A stretch of 64,000 nucleotides of DNA from Collinsella sp. Its GTDB lineage: Bacteria > Actinomycetota > Coriobacteriia > Coriobacteriales > Coriobacteriaceae. The DNA is taken from assembly GCA_018381235.1 (NCBI GenBank), contig JAGZSF010000010.1, forward strand, positions 186,001 through 250,000, written 5' to 3'. Every line of letters begins with the position of its first letter. Within the stretch, counting starts at the first letter, position 1. Below are positions 1 through 8,893 of this stretch, in pieces. The notes beneath the pieces are model-generated. The model saw only the letters and a list, made by a program, of their open reading frames with translations, was not told the origin of the DNA and did not search any database. The translations under genes were made by a program, and so were the position numbers.

Positions 1-181
1 GTAGCGCATCGCCTCGCTTTCCCCCGAGAAGGGAGCGGCCCTATGCGATACAAACCCAGCCGCCCCCCCTCTCTCCCCCTGGGACCGGCCCCGCCTGCAC
101 CCGGGCTTTTAGCAAGCGGGAGACCATATAGGTTTTCAACGTCCATGCCATTAAGATTTCATGCAAAGAGGAGCGTGAACT

Positions 182-1941
182 ATGGAATCGATCGTTAAGT
201 TCTTGGAGAAAGGTCAGCCGTACTTCGACAAGGTCTCTAAGAACATCTACCTTCAGGCCATTAAAGACGGCTTTTTGGCAGCAATGCCCATCATCCTGTC
301 TTCTTCTGTCTTCCTGCTTATTTCGACCCTGCCGGGCGTTGTCGCCACGGTCGGCGGCTTTACGCTGCCCGACTGGTGGAACGTCGACGTCGTGAACTTC
401 TGCAACAAGGTTTACAACTTCACGATGGGCGTCGTGGGCATCATGGTCGCCGGCACCACCGCAAGCGCGCTGACCGGCTCCAAGAACCGCCGCATGCCTG
501 CCGGCAAGGCCATCAACGCCACGAGCACCATGGTCGCCGCCATGTGCGCTATGCTCATCTTGGCCGTTACCCAGACGAGTGCCAAGATCGACGGCGCCGA
601 TGTCTCGGTGTTCTTTACCGACAACATGGGCACCAAGGGCCTGCTGAGCTCCTTTGTCGCCGCATTTGCCACGGTCAACATCTATGCCTTCTGCATTAAG
701 CGAGACATCACCATCAAGCTGCCCAAAGAAGTCCCCGGCGCCATCGCCCAGAACTTCCGCGACATCTTCGCCTTCAGCTTCTCCATCCTGTTTGTCGCCG
801 TCATCGACGTTATCTGCCGCACCTGCTTGGCCGTCCCGTTTGCCAACGTCATCTCCACGCTGGTGAGCCCGCTGTTCGCCGCTGCCGATTCCTACGCCGG
901 CCTCGCCCTCATCTGGTTCATGATCCCTCTGTTCTGGTTCATGGGCATCCACGGCCCCTCGGTCGTTAAGCCTGCCCTCAACGCCGCGCTGTTTGGCAAC
1001 ATCACTACCAACCTCGCCACGCTGCAGGCCGGCGGTCACCCCGCCCTCGCCCTGACCGAAAACTTCGGTAACTACATCGGTGAACTCGGCGGCACCGGCG
1101 CCACGTTCATTGTCCCGATTATCTTCCTGCTCTTTATGCGCTCCAAGCAGCTCAAGGCCGTCGGCAAAGCCTCTGTCGTGCCCGTGATGTTCGCCGTCAA
1201 CGAGCCGCTGCTGTTCGCCGCGCCATCATCCTCAACCCGTACTTCCTGATCCCGTTCCTGTTTGCCCCCGTGGCCAACGTCCTCATTGGTAAGTTCTTCA
1301 TCGACTTTTTGGGCATGAACGGCTTTATCTATGCCATGCCGTGGGCACTCCCCGGACCGATCGGCACCTTCATCGACACCAACTTCCAGCCGATCTCTCT
1401 GGTCCTGGTTGTCGTCCTGCTGGTCGTTGACTTCTTGATCTACTACCCGTTCTGCAAGGCCTACGACAACGTCCTGTGCAAGCAGGAGGCCGAGACCCTG
1501 GCCGAAGAAGAGGCCGAGGAGACCAAGGCCGTCAAGACCGCTGCCGCCCCCGCCGTTGAGGCTCCTGTTGTCGAGACCGCTTCTGCCACTGAGGCCTCCG
1601 CAGCTCCGTCCGCCCTTAAGGGCAAGGATCTGAGGGTTCTGGTTCTGTGCGCTGGCGCCGGCACCTCTGCACTGCTCGCCAACGCGCTTAAGGAAGGCGC
1701 CGACGAGCTGGGCATCGACATTACCGCCAACGCCGGTGCCTACGGCAGCCACTACGCCATCATGGACCAGTACAACGTCATCGTCCTGGCTCCGCAGGTT
1801 CGCACCTATTACAACGAGATGAAGGCCGACACCGACCGCCTGGGCATCACGCTGCTGTCGCCCAAGGGCAAACAGTACATCGACCTCACTAAGGATCCCA
1901 AGGGTGCCGTCGCCTGGATCGAGGAAAACCTCAAGGCATAA
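182..1941 (+). pseudogene. Lactose-type PTS EIICB, frameshifted (paralogue 1)
   Basis: Membrane permease with a C-terminal EIIB domain of the lactose/cellobiose PTS family, similar throughout to the intact gene at 3481-5259. The first frame runs 182-1249 and covers most of the EIIC membrane domain; the second runs from about 1225 to 1941 and carries the rest of EIIC, an Ala/Glu-rich linker and EIIB with its phospho-Cys in VLVLCAGAG near 1648. Comparison with the paralogue shows one base missing near 1223-1225 (GCGCCATC where GCGCCGATC is expected), giving a premature stop at 1247. The flanking protein is otherwise undamaged and no homopolymer is present, so this is either a recent null mutation or a sequencing error. 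The start at 182 follows AGAGGAG. Joined length would be about 586 residues, the family's usual size. Confidence 0.85.
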
Positions 1942-1972
1942 GACGCTGACGCCACCTGCCGCTCGCAGACAA

Positions 1973-2016
1973 AAAATGGCCCATGCATCGATGCGTGATG
2001 CGCGGGCCATTTTGTT
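1973..2016 (+). terminator. Rho-independent terminator after EIICB paralogue 1
   Basis: Ten-bp stem AAAATGGCCC (1973-1982) with GGGCCATTTT (2004-2013), followed by T-rich sequence. It lies 31 bases after the stop of the frameshifted EIICB. Confidence 0.75.
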
Positions 2017-2041
2017 TAGACCGCACCCGCCCTCCTGTTCA

Positions 2042-2096
2042 TCTCAATCTGTAACATCTAGCCGAGTTTTTGGATCCTAGCTGTTACAGATCGAGA
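2042..2096. repeat. 55-nt palindromic repeat, family A, copy 1
   Basis: Imperfect palindrome that opens TCTCAATCTGTAACA and closes TGTTACAGATCGAGA. Copy 2 starts exactly 80 bp later. See copies at 2122, 6850, 6930, 12527 and 12608. Confidence 0.9.
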
Positions 2097-2121
2097 CAAA
2101 CAGAACGCCCGAGCAGAAATA

Positions 2122-2176
2122 TCTCAATCTGTAATATTTAGCTGAGTTTTTCGGTCCTAACTGTTACAGATTGAGA
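2122..2176. repeat. 55-nt palindromic repeat, family A, copy 2
   Basis: Same length and ends as copy 1; centre differs slightly (GTAATATTTAG). It ends 18 bases before the lacI-type gene's stop, so it sits at that gene's 3' side. Confidence 0.9.
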
Positions 2177-2194
2177 CGAACGGGCCGAAAAACC

Positions 2195-3196
2195 CTACGC
2201 CCGCAGGTCCTTTACGCTGGAACGCTCGACCAGCACACCCGAGACGAGCGTACGGCTTCTGGAGCTCGGGGCCTCCAGACCTGCGACGACCTCGTTAAGC
2301 GCACGGACGCCCAGCTCGCGGTGGCGAAACTTTACCGACGTCAGAATCGAGTTGGGAATCGTCTTGTAGAGTTCGTCGTCAAAGCCGATCACGGACACGT
2401 CGTCGGGCACACTGAACCCTTTGTCACGTAGAGCCATCATCACGCCGTTTGCCATGCAGTCGTTAGCCGCGAGGACCGCCGTGCAATCGGGCTTATCGGC
2501 AAGCACAAGGCCCGCGGCATAGCCGCTATCCGCATTCCAATCGCCTTGCAGAGGCTCGGGCGGCTCAATGCCACGCGCCTCGAGCGCCGCTCGCCAACCT
2601 TTCATACGGCACTGGCTCGACAGCGCCTCTTTCTTACCAGAGACGAAGTACACGTTCTTGTGCCCGCGATTCAAGAAGTACTCGCACGCCATGCGCGAAC
2701 CGCCCTCTTGGTCGTCACTGACGGTAGAGCAGGTAAGATGTTCCATTGGTGTGATAATCACCGTCTTGAGGTCTTTCGGTGCCTCAAAAGTATCAAAGTC
2801 ATCGACCATCTGACGCAGGTTGAAGATCATGCCATCAACAGGCAGCTGCGACATCCTACGCGCCGCTTCGGCAAGGGTCATCTTCTCCCCCGCCCGCTTT
2901 TTGATCATCGTGAGCGCAAAGCCGCGCTCTTCGGCGGCATCGGCGATACCGTCAATCACGTCCACGGCACCGCCCGACAAGTGGAACAGCACCACGCCAA
3001 TGCACCCGTAACGGCCCAACTTGAGCGAACGCGCGGCAAAGTTGGTTCGAAACCCGAGCGCTTCCATTGCGGAATGGACCTTATCGCGTGTCGACTCTCG
3101 CACGCTACCGGGCTCGTTGATCACACGCGAAACCGTCTTGAGAGAAACACCCGCGGCAACTGCCACATCATTCATTGAGACATTTTTCTTGTCCAT
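2195..3196 (-). CDS. LacI family transcriptional regulator
   Basis: Sugar-responsive repressor. The N-terminus (about residues 6-30, SMNDVAVAAGVSLKTVSRVIN) is a LacI-type helix-turn-helix plus hinge helix; the remainder is a periplasmic-binding-protein-like effector domain, giving 333 residues, the normal size. I chose the ATG at 3196 because the protein then begins directly at the HTH; an ATG 78 bases upstream would add an unrelated tail. The gene is divergent from the EIICB at 3481, and a 22-bp perfect palindrome at 3357-3378 in the shared spacer is a good operator candidate. It therefore probably controls the EIICB/lacG operon. The inducer is not evident. Confidence 0.9.
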   Translation of the reverse strand: MDKKNVSMNDVAVAAGVSLKTVSRVINEPGSVRESTRDKVHSAMEALGFRTNFAARSLKLGRYGCIGVVLFHLSGGAVDVIDGIADAAEERGFALTMIKKRAGEKMTLAEAARRMSQLPVDGMIFNLRQMVDDFDTFEAPKDLKTVIITPMEHLTCSTVSDDQEGGSRMACEYFLNRGHKNVYFVSGKKEALSSQCRMKGWRAALEARGIEPPEPLQGDWNADSGYAAGLVLADKPDCTAVLAANDCMANGVMMALRDKGFSVPDDVSVIGFDDELYKTIPNSILTSVKFRHRELGVRALNEVVAGLEAPSSRSRTLVSGVLVERSSVKDLRA

Positions 3197-3278
3197 CGTT
3201 GCCACTGCTTCTCCAGTCGGTTTTGCATCGCTTGTTTTTTGCGTTCTAGCATACACTACCTGCCCGACTAACAAATCA

Positions 3279-3310
3279 ACCGTTTACCGGACAATATCGA
3301 CCGCTCACCC
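3279..3310. promoter_or_regulatory. Paired ACCGYTYACCG motif (direct repeat, 21-bp pitch)
   Basis: ACCGTTTACCG at 3279-3289 and ACCGCTCACCC at 3300-3310. The same 11-bp motif recurs upstream of two other PTS loci (10773/10849 and 26825/26846/27045/27064). Probably a shared regulator site, but the regulator is unknown. Confidence 0.5.
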
Positions 3311-3343
3311 GTAAATCCTTGTTGCTCTTCCAAAAATGTCTTA

Positions 3344-3378
3344 CGTTGTCATTAACGAAATGACAACGTTGTCATTTC
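3344..3378. promoter_or_regulatory. Probable LacI operator
   Basis: A 22-bp perfect palindrome at 3357-3378 (half-site GAAATGACAAC), preceded by an extra half-site CGTTGTCATT at 3344-3353. It has the central CG and symmetry typical of LacI-family operators and lies between the divergent lacI-type gene and EIICB. The extra half-site may allow binding of a second dimer. Confidence 0.7.
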
Positions 3379-3480
3379 GCAATGCCTTCCTTAAGCAGGA
3401 AGGCTTCCGGGCAGTCCTGACCATCCATCGACGACCAGTTCCATCCACATGCATCGCGCATCAAGTAGCAAAGGAGCTCT

Positions 3481-5259
3481 ATGGACGCCATCGTAAAGAT
3501 GCTCGAAAAGCATCAACCGTTCTTTGAGAAGATCTCGAGGAACATCTACCTCCAGGCCATCAAGGACGGATTCCTTGGGTGCATGCCCATCGTCCTTACC
3601 TCTTCGATCTTTCTGTTGATCGCCACCCTTCCTGGCGTAGTTGGCATCACGCTGCCCCAGCCGCTCATCGACTGGTGCAACAAGCTGTACAACTTCACCA
3701 TGGGCGTCATGGGCATCATGGTTGCCGGCACCACTGCCAAGAACTTCACGGCGTCCATGAACCGTCGCATGCCCGCCGGCAAGGTGCTCAACGACGGCTC
3801 CACCATGGTTGCCGCCCAGTGCAGCATGCTGCTGCTCGCTGTTACGCAGTTCACCACCAAGTTCAACGGCTCCGAGCTTTCGGTCTTCGATTGCACCAGC
3901 ATGGGTACGCGCGGTCTGTTCTCGGCCTATATCGCCGCATTCATTACCGTGTGGGTTTATAAGTTCTGCGTCTCGCGCGATCTGACCATTAAGCTGCCCA
4001 AGGAGGTTCCGGGCGCCATCGCTCAGAACTTCCGCGACATCATCCCCTTCGGTGGCGCTGTCATCATCTGCGGCATCATCGATGTCGTCGTGCGCAACCT
4101 CATGGGCGTTCCGTTCTCCGAGCTGCTCATCAAGCTGCTCTCCCCGCTCTTCACTGCGGCAGAAACCTATCCTGGCCTTATCCTTATTCAGGCAGCCACC
4201 GCGTTCTTCTGGTTCATCGGCGTCCACGGCCCCTCGATCGTCCAGCCGGGCATCGACCCCATCCGTCTTGCCAACCAGGCCGAGAACCTGCAGGTTCTGC
4301 TGGCCGGTGGTCACCCCGCCCATTCCCTCACCTTCAACATGTCGCTCGTGGGTGAGTTCGGCGGCACCGGCGCCACGTTCATCGTGCCGCTTCTGCTGAT
4401 TCTCTTTATGAAGTCCAAGCAGCTCAAAGCCGTCGGTAAGGCCTCGATTGTTCCTGTTGCCTTCGCTGTCAACGAACCGCTGCTCTTTGGCGCGCCGATG
4501 ATCCTTAACCCCTACATGCTCATCCCCTTTGTTGCCGCCGGCTGCGTCAACGTGAGTGTTGCCAAGTTCTTTATCGACAACGTGGGCATGAACGGCTTCT
4601 CCTTCGTGGTGCCTTGGGCTACCCCTGCCCCCATCGGCATCTTCATCACCACGAACTTCCAGCTTATCGCCCTGGTATTTGTCGCGATCATCATCTTGCT
4701 GGACGCCATCATCTACCTACCGTTCTTGAAGGCATACGATAAGCTGCTCTGCGACCAGGAGGCCGAGCGCGCCGCCGAGCTGGGTCTCGAGTCCGATGGT
4801 GCTGCCACCATCGCCGCCAACGCCTCTGCGCCCGCTATCGAGCAGACTACCGTCTCCGTCGAGCCGACCGCCGCTGCCGCCGACAGCAAGCCTGTCGCCG
4901 ATCAGCCCGAGCCCGCCGCCGACGCATCCGCTAAGAAAGATGTCGACGGTCTGAAGGTCCTCGTCCTGTGCGCCGGCGCCGGCACCTCTGCCATGCTTGC
5001 CAACGCCATCAAGGAAGGTGCTGCGCAGACCGGAGAGAACATCGCTTCCTCCGCAGGCGCCTATGGCCAGCATACTGCCATCATGGATCAGTACGACGTC
5101 ATCGTGCTCGCCCCGCAGGTTCGTAGCTACTACAACGACATGAAGGCCGACACCGATCGTCTGGGCATTAAGCTGCTCGCTCCCCGCGGCAAGGAATATA
5201 TCGACCTTACCCGCGACCCCGCTGGCGCCATCAAGTGGCTCCGCGAGAACCTCGACTAG
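3481..5259 (+). CDS. lacE: Lactose-type PTS EIICB transporter (paralogue 2, intact)
   Basis: Imports and phosphorylates a beta-galactoside, probably lactose, across the membrane. Residues about 1-425 are the multi-helix EIIC permease, about 430-485 an Ala/Glu-rich flexible linker, and about 490-592 the EIIB domain with phospho-Cys497 in VLVLCAGAGTSA. The EIIB tail (APQVRSYYNDMKADTDRLGI) closely resembles LacE. At 592 residues it has the usual size of EIICB lactose proteins. The start follows AAAGGAG. lacG follows after 75 bases, which supports lactose as substrate. No EIIA gene is adjacent; the only lactose/cellobiose EIIA in the window is at 55227. Expression is likely controlled by the divergent LacI protein. 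Confidence 0.9.
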   Translation: MDAIVKMLEKHQPFFEKISRNIYLQAIKDGFLGCMPIVLTSSIFLLIATLPGVVGITLPQPLIDWCNKLYNFTMGVMGIMVAGTTAKNFTASMNRRMPAGKVLNDGSTMVAAQCSMLLLAVTQFTTKFNGSELSVFDCTSMGTRGLFSAYIAAFITVWVYKFCVSRDLTIKLPKEVPGAIAQNFRDIIPFGGAVIICGIIDVVVRNLMGVPFSELLIKLLSPLFTAAETYPGLILIQAATAFFWFIGVHGPSIVQPGIDPIRLANQAENLQVLLAGGHPAHSLTFNMSLVGEFGGTGATFIVPLLLILFMKSKQLKAVGKASIVPVAFAVNEPLLFGAPMILNPYMLIPFVAAGCVNVSVAKFFIDNVGMNGFSFVVPWATPAPIGIFITTNFQLIALVFVAIIILLDAIIYLPFLKAYDKLLCDQEAERAAELGLESDGAATIAANASAPAIEQTTVSVEPTAAAADSKPVADQPEPAADASAKKDVDGLKVLVLCAGAGTSAMLANAIKEGAAQTGENIASSAGAYGQHTAIMDQYDVIVLAPQVRSYYNDMKADTDRLGIKLLAPRGKEYIDLTRDPAGAIKWLRENLD

Positions 5260-5274
5260 TTTCCTCCCTCTGTT

Positions 5275-5301
5275 GGTGCCCGGATCCCCAGTTCGGGCAC
5301 C
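5275..5301 (+). promoter_or_regulatory. Intercistronic hairpin between EIICB and lacG
   Basis: Eight-bp stem GGTGCCCG/CGGGCACC with no T-run after it. It is therefore more likely an mRNA-processing or stability hairpin than a terminator. Confidence 0.5.
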
Positions 5302-5334
5302 CTCCCTATTCGTATCCCACAGAAAGGATGACTC

Positions 5335-6756
5335 ATGACCAACCCCATGCAGTTCCCCGACGGCTTTGTGTTTGGCGGCGCCACCGCTGCTTACCAGGTT
5401 GAGGGCGAGACCCGCACGCACGGCAAGGGCAAAGTGCCCTGGGACGATTTCCTGGCTGCTCAGGGTCGCTTCTCCCCCGACCCCGCAAGCGATTTCTACA
5501 ACAAGTACCCGGTCGATATCGACCTGTGCCAGCGTTTCGGCATCAACGGCATCCGTGTCTCCATCGCTTGGAGCCGCATCTTCCCCAGTGGCACCGGCGA
5601 GATCAACCCCGAGGGTGTTGCCTTCTATCACGAGCTTTTCGCCACCTGCAACAAAGCTGGCGTTATCCCCTATGTCACGCTCGATCACTTCGATACGCCC
5701 GAGGCCTTTTACCAGAACGGCGGCGAGGGCTTCCTGACGCGCACGACGATCGACGCCTTTGTCGAGTACGCCAAGTTCTGCTTTGCCGAGTTCACCGAGG
5801 TCAAGCACTGGTTCACCTTTAACGAGATTCCCGCGACCGCCGAGGGCAGCTTTATCGTCGGCAACTGGCCGCACGGCGAGAAGTATCGCCTGGACAAGGC
5901 CTTCCAGCTCATGCACAACATGATGGTGGCCCACGCCAAGGCTGTCGTCGCCTTCCACGAGGGCGGCTTTGAGGGCGAGATCGGCATTGTCCAGAACCTG
6001 GAGCCCAAGTATCCCCTCAACCCCAACAGCGCTGCCGACTGCGAGGCAGCTCGCATGGCCGACGTCATCAACAACCGCTGGGTACTCGACGCCACCTTCC
6101 GCGGCCACTATGCAGCCGACACCATGGAGGCTGCGACCAAGCTGGCCCATATCGCCGGCGGCGAGCTCGACGTTCGTGACGAGGACATCGCCGCGTTGAC
6201 CGCCGCGCTGCCCTACAACGATTGCCTTGGCGTCAACACGTACAAGTGTCAGTTCCTGCGTGCCGCCGAGGGCGAAAACGACATCAACCACAATGGCACC
6301 GGCGACAAGGGATCCTCGCGCTGGTTCCTCAAGGGCGTGGGCGAGTCATGCGTGCGCGAAGGCGTACCCACCACCGATTGGGACTGGATCATCTATCCCG
6401 AGGGCCTCTACGACCTGCTGCTCCGCATTAAGAACGATTACCCCAACTACAAGAAGATCTACATCACCGAGAACGGCATGGGCTATAAGGACGATTTCGA
6501 GGACGGCTTTATCGACGACGCCCCTCGCATCGACTACATGCGTCAGCATCTCGCATGGATCCTCAAGGCAATCGACGGCGGCGTGAACGTCGACGGCTAC
6601 TTTGTGTGGTCGCTGCAGGACCAGTTCTCCTGGACCAACGGCTATAACAAGCGCTATGGCCTGTTCTACATCGACTTTGAGACCCAGAAGCGCTATCCCA
6701 AGGCGAGCGCGTACTGGTACAAGAACGTCGCGGAGACCGGCCTGCTCATGGCCTAA
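5335..6756 (+). CDS. lacG: 6-phospho-beta-galactosidase (GH1)
   Basis: Cytoplasmic glycosidase that splits lactose-6-phosphate into glucose and galactose-6-phosphate. The 473-residue protein is a GH1 TIM barrel from FPDGFVFGGATAAYQVEG to the C-terminus. Glu164 in TFNE is the acid/base and Glu379 in TENG the nucleophile. Ser432, Lys439 and Tyr441 in FSWTNGYNKRY have the same spacing as the phosphate-binding Ser428/Lys435/Tyr437 known in Lactococcus LacG, so a phosphorylated substrate is expected. It follows the EIICB gene after 75 bases and starts after AGAAAGGATG, so the two genes form an operon. Galactose-6-P must be handled by enzymes not seen here, apart from LacC at 17238. Confidence 0.95.
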   Translation: MTNPMQFPDGFVFGGATAAYQVEGETRTHGKGKVPWDDFLAAQGRFSPDPASDFYNKYPVDIDLCQRFGINGIRVSIAWSRIFPSGTGEINPEGVAFYHELFATCNKAGVIPYVTLDHFDTPEAFYQNGGEGFLTRTTIDAFVEYAKFCFAEFTEVKHWFTFNEIPATAEGSFIVGNWPHGEKYRLDKAFQLMHNMMVAHAKAVVAFHEGGFEGEIGIVQNLEPKYPLNPNSAADCEAARMADVINNRWVLDATFRGHYAADTMEAATKLAHIAGGELDVRDEDIAALTAALPYNDCLGVNTYKCQFLRAAEGENDINHNGTGDKGSSRWFLKGVGESCVREGVPTTDWDWIIYPEGLYDLLLRIKNDYPNYKKIYITENGMGYKDDFEDGFIDDAPRIDYMRQHLAWILKAIDGGVNVDGYFVWSLQDQFSWTNGYNKRYGLFYIDFETQKRYPKASAYWYKNVAETGLLMA

Positions 6757-6779
6757 CTTTTGCCGCATACCCCCTATCG

Positions 6780-6822
6780 GCCGCATACGAATCCCTCCAT
6801 GGGTTCGCATGCGGCTTTTTTG
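6780..6822 (+). terminator. Terminator after lacG
   Basis: Long stem between GCCGCATACGAA (6780-6791) and TTCGCATGCGGC (6804-6815), followed by TTTTTTGTTTT. It ends the EIICB-lacG operon. Confidence 0.85.
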
Positions 6823-6849
6823 TTTTGGTGGGCCCGAGCGGATCATTCG

Positions 6850-6904
6850 TCTCGATCTGTAACATCTAGTCGAGTATTTCGGCCCTAGCTGTTACAGATT
6901 TAGA
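6850..6904. repeat. 55-nt palindromic repeat, family A, copy 3
   Basis: Opens TCTCGATCTGTAACA and closes TGTTACAGATTTAGA. Its partner begins exactly 80 bp downstream, as in the first pair. Confidence 0.9.
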
Positions 6905-6929
6905 CGAACGGGTGGCCCGGGCCGAACAA

Positions 6930-6984
6930 TCTCGATCTGTAACATGTAGACCACTTTTGACCGTCTAGATGTTACAGATCAAGA
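6930..6984. repeat. 55-nt palindromic repeat, family A, copy 4
   Basis: Same ends, but the centre is of a second type (GTAGACCACTTTTGACCGTCTAG), shared with copy 6 rather than with copies 1-3 and 5. Confidence 0.9.
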
Positions 6985-7039
6985 CAATAAGATAGTCAAA
7001 TCCAAACTTTCCAAGCAGTTATGAAGCATGGTTTCTAGT

Positions 7040-7114
7040 TTTCGGTATCACGAACATACTTTCGGTATCATTTAATGGTATTATGATATCGAAAGTGTGT
7101 TCGTGATACCGAAA
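7040..7114. promoter_or_regulatory. 31-bp inverted repeat covering the fic promoter and RBS
   Basis: Left arm 7040-7070 and right arm 7084-7114 are reverse complements with two mismatches. Each arm holds two tandem TTTCGRTATCA half-sites, making four sites. A TATTAT -10-like box at 7079-7084 lies between the arms, and the right arm runs into the Shine-Dalgarno AAAGGAG. Binding by a dimer or tetramer would block transcription; as RNA the repeat would hide the RBS. The C-terminal winged-helix region of the Fic protein makes autorepression plausible. Confidence 0.75.
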
Positions 7115-7122
7115 GGAGCCGC

Positions 7123-8355
7123 ATGCGCCAGTTCGATTACACCACAGTCCCAGCGGAACTCGAAGCAACTCCAATCACCAACCTCCTCCTCTCGATACGC
7201 GAGCATAAAGGCCGTCAGCTTGCTCTGAGTCAAGTCAAACCCGAGCTTCTATCGTCCCTAATGGAGGAGGCTAAGATCCAAAGCACCCGATCCTCCAACG
7301 GACTTGAAGGAATTGTTACCACCCAAAAAAGGCTCAAAGCGATCATGGCGTATTCCGCCAAGCCAAGCTCCCGCGCAGAGGAAGAAATCGCTGGATACCG
7401 AGATGTGCTGTCGCTTATTCACGAGCAACACGATTCCATTCCCGTAACGCCATCGGTCATTCTGCAGTTGCATCGTGACCTCATGGCGCACACGGCAATC
7501 TCGTATGGAGGCCATTGGAAAGATGGCGATAACGAAATCGTCTCCATTGACGATCAAGGTAATCGATTTGTGCGCTTTAGGCCCCCTTCGGCTCTAGCAA
7601 CCCCGGGACTTATTAAAGAAGCCTGCCAGTCCCTCAACGATGCTTTATCTCGCCAAGTTTGCGATCCCCTCCTTATATCGCTCCGCTTTATCTTCGATTT
7701 TGTTAGCATTCATCCCTTCAACGATGGCAATGGCAGGATGAGCCGGCTCCTTACAACGCTGCTGCTCGAAAAGACTGGATACGACGTTGCGCGTTACATC
7801 AGCATCGAACGACTTATTGAAGACAACAAAGCGCTTTACTACAACGCTCTCGCTGCAAGCTCCACTGGATGGAATGAAAATCAAAACACCGAAGTACCCT
7901 TTATCCGTTTCATGCTCGGAACAACCCTAGCCGCCTACCGACAGCTCGAGCAGCGTACCTTAATTGAATCAAGCACTCGTCCCATGTCGAAGCAAGCGCG
8001 CATCACCGTTCTATTTCAACAGAGACCCGGCGTCATTAAGAAATCCGACATTCGGTCCAACTGCCCCGATATCAGCGAGGTAACCGTTAAACGAACCCTC
8101 GCTCAGCTTGTTGGTTGCAGCGCAATCGAAAAAACAGGAGCGGGTCGTTCGACGGGCTACATACTCAAAGACGTCCATGCTCTAGAACTATTCTTGCAAT
8201 CCACAATACCCGATAGCGAGGCCGCAATAACAAAAGAGGCTCCAAAGGATAAGCTCCTTGAACGTATAAACCACGCCGAGGATGAAAGCAGAGAGGGGCT
8301 CTATGAAGACTACGATTCATTCTCAATGGACGTAAAGACGAAATACGGAGTCTAG
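7123..8355 (+). CDS. Fic family protein with C-terminal winged helix
   Basis: Probable AMP-transferase acting on a protein target. The core Fic motif HPFNDGNGRMSR is complete, with the catalytic His and the second Arg. An N-terminal SNGLEG near residue 60 fits the inhibitory helix pattern (S/T)xxxE(G/N), so the enzyme should be self-inhibited. After the Fic fold, about residues 285-350 look like a winged helix, as in chromosomal Fic-HTH proteins that often repress themselves. The 410-residue length is normal for this class. It is a single gene between repeats and a decayed DeoR copy, with a striking 31-bp inverted repeat over its promoter. No antitoxin-like partner lies beside it. Confidence 0.85.
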   Translation: MRQFDYTTVPAELEATPITNLLLSIREHKGRQLALSQVKPELLSSLMEEAKIQSTRSSNGLEGIVTTQKRLKAIMAYSAKPSSRAEEEIAGYRDVLSLIHEQHDSIPVTPSVILQLHRDLMAHTAISYGGHWKDGDNEIVSIDDQGNRFVRFRPPSALATPGLIKEACQSLNDALSRQVCDPLLISLRFIFDFVSIHPFNDGNGRMSRLLTTLLLEKTGYDVARYISIERLIEDNKALYYNALAASSTGWNENQNTEVPFIRFMLGTTLAAYRQLEQRTLIESSTRPMSKQARITVLFQQRPGVIKKSDIRSNCPDISEVTVKRTLAQLVGCSAIEKTGAGRSTGYILKDVHALELFLQSTIPDSEAAITKEAPKDKLLERINHAEDESREGLYEDYDSFSMDVKTKYGV

Positions 8356-8392
8356 TCATATCTCAGAATAGCCTCATCCTTGTTGCCCAAAG

Positions 8393-8735
8393 TTATTTGC
8401 GCGTCATTGTAAAGCGGTACCCCCGCGCCGGCAGGGGGCAGATGTATCGCCTGCCGATCCTGCTGGAGTCGGCAATCAGATAGCGCGTATCGGCCTTGCT
8501 AAAGACGAGCTGCTGGATGCGGCCCTCTTCCATGTTAGACGTGGACACGTCGCCGTCCAAAATGCCGTTGGCGCCGATATAGGCTGCGTCGATACCCAGC
8601 GCGCGCAGGGTATCCTCGGCCATGGGGCCCACAAAGGCTGCAGTGCGGCGGCGATACATACCGCCCACGAGGCACAGGTCGCAGTCCTCGTGCGCCTCGA
8701 GGAGGCTAAAGGCCGAAAGCGAATTGGTCACATAG
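8393..8735 (-). pseudogene. DeoR-type regulator remnant
   Basis: About 110 codons match the effector-domain half of the intact DeoR protein at 12783-13547, from VTNSLS through GILDGDVSTSNMEEGRIQQL to YLIADSS, with roughly 90 percent DNA identity by eye. The HTH half is gone, and the C-terminal end breaks into an unrelated stretch (RRYICPLPARG). The sequence after its 3' end (ATTTGCGCGTCAT) also recurs beside the intact gene near 12685, so the duplication included flanking DNA. It is a dead copy, probably left by duplication of an EIICB-DeoR segment. Confidence 0.85.
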
Positions 8736-8821
8736 ATGAAAGTCAGCTTGTCGGTGACTCGGAGAGCGCCAATGCGATCTCACGACGGTTGCGCTCATTG
8801 TCTCAATTAGATACTCAACGA

Positions 8822-8857
8822 AATACGGCCCCGCAGCTCAATAAGCTGCAGGGCCGT
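8822..8857 (-). terminator. Terminator of EIICB paralogue 3
   Basis: Fourteen-bp stem with one mismatch (ACGGCCCCGCAGCT with AGCTGCAGGGCCGT), followed on the minus strand by ATTTCG. It lies 36 bases beyond the EIICB stop. Confidence 0.65.
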
Positions 8858-8893
8858 ACTATACACCGACGAATCAACGACGGAGTGCATCCA

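Larger units (their letters stand above)
8356..8892. other. Spacer between fic and EIICB paralogue 3
   Basis: Contains no intact gene. It holds the DeoR remnant (8393-8735) and the terminator for the minus-strand EIICB (8822-8857). Confidence 0.7.

Noticed and set aside
1200..1270. Programmed frameshift in the first EIICB
   Set aside because: No slippery heptamer, no downstream hairpin and no reason for it in the paralogues. A simple one-base loss explains it.
4717..6291. A 524-codon open frame on the minus strand across lacE and lacG
   Set aside because: It mirrors the GC-rich codon use of two certain genes. The predicted product is Gly/Val/Asp-rich with no domain and lies wholly antisense.
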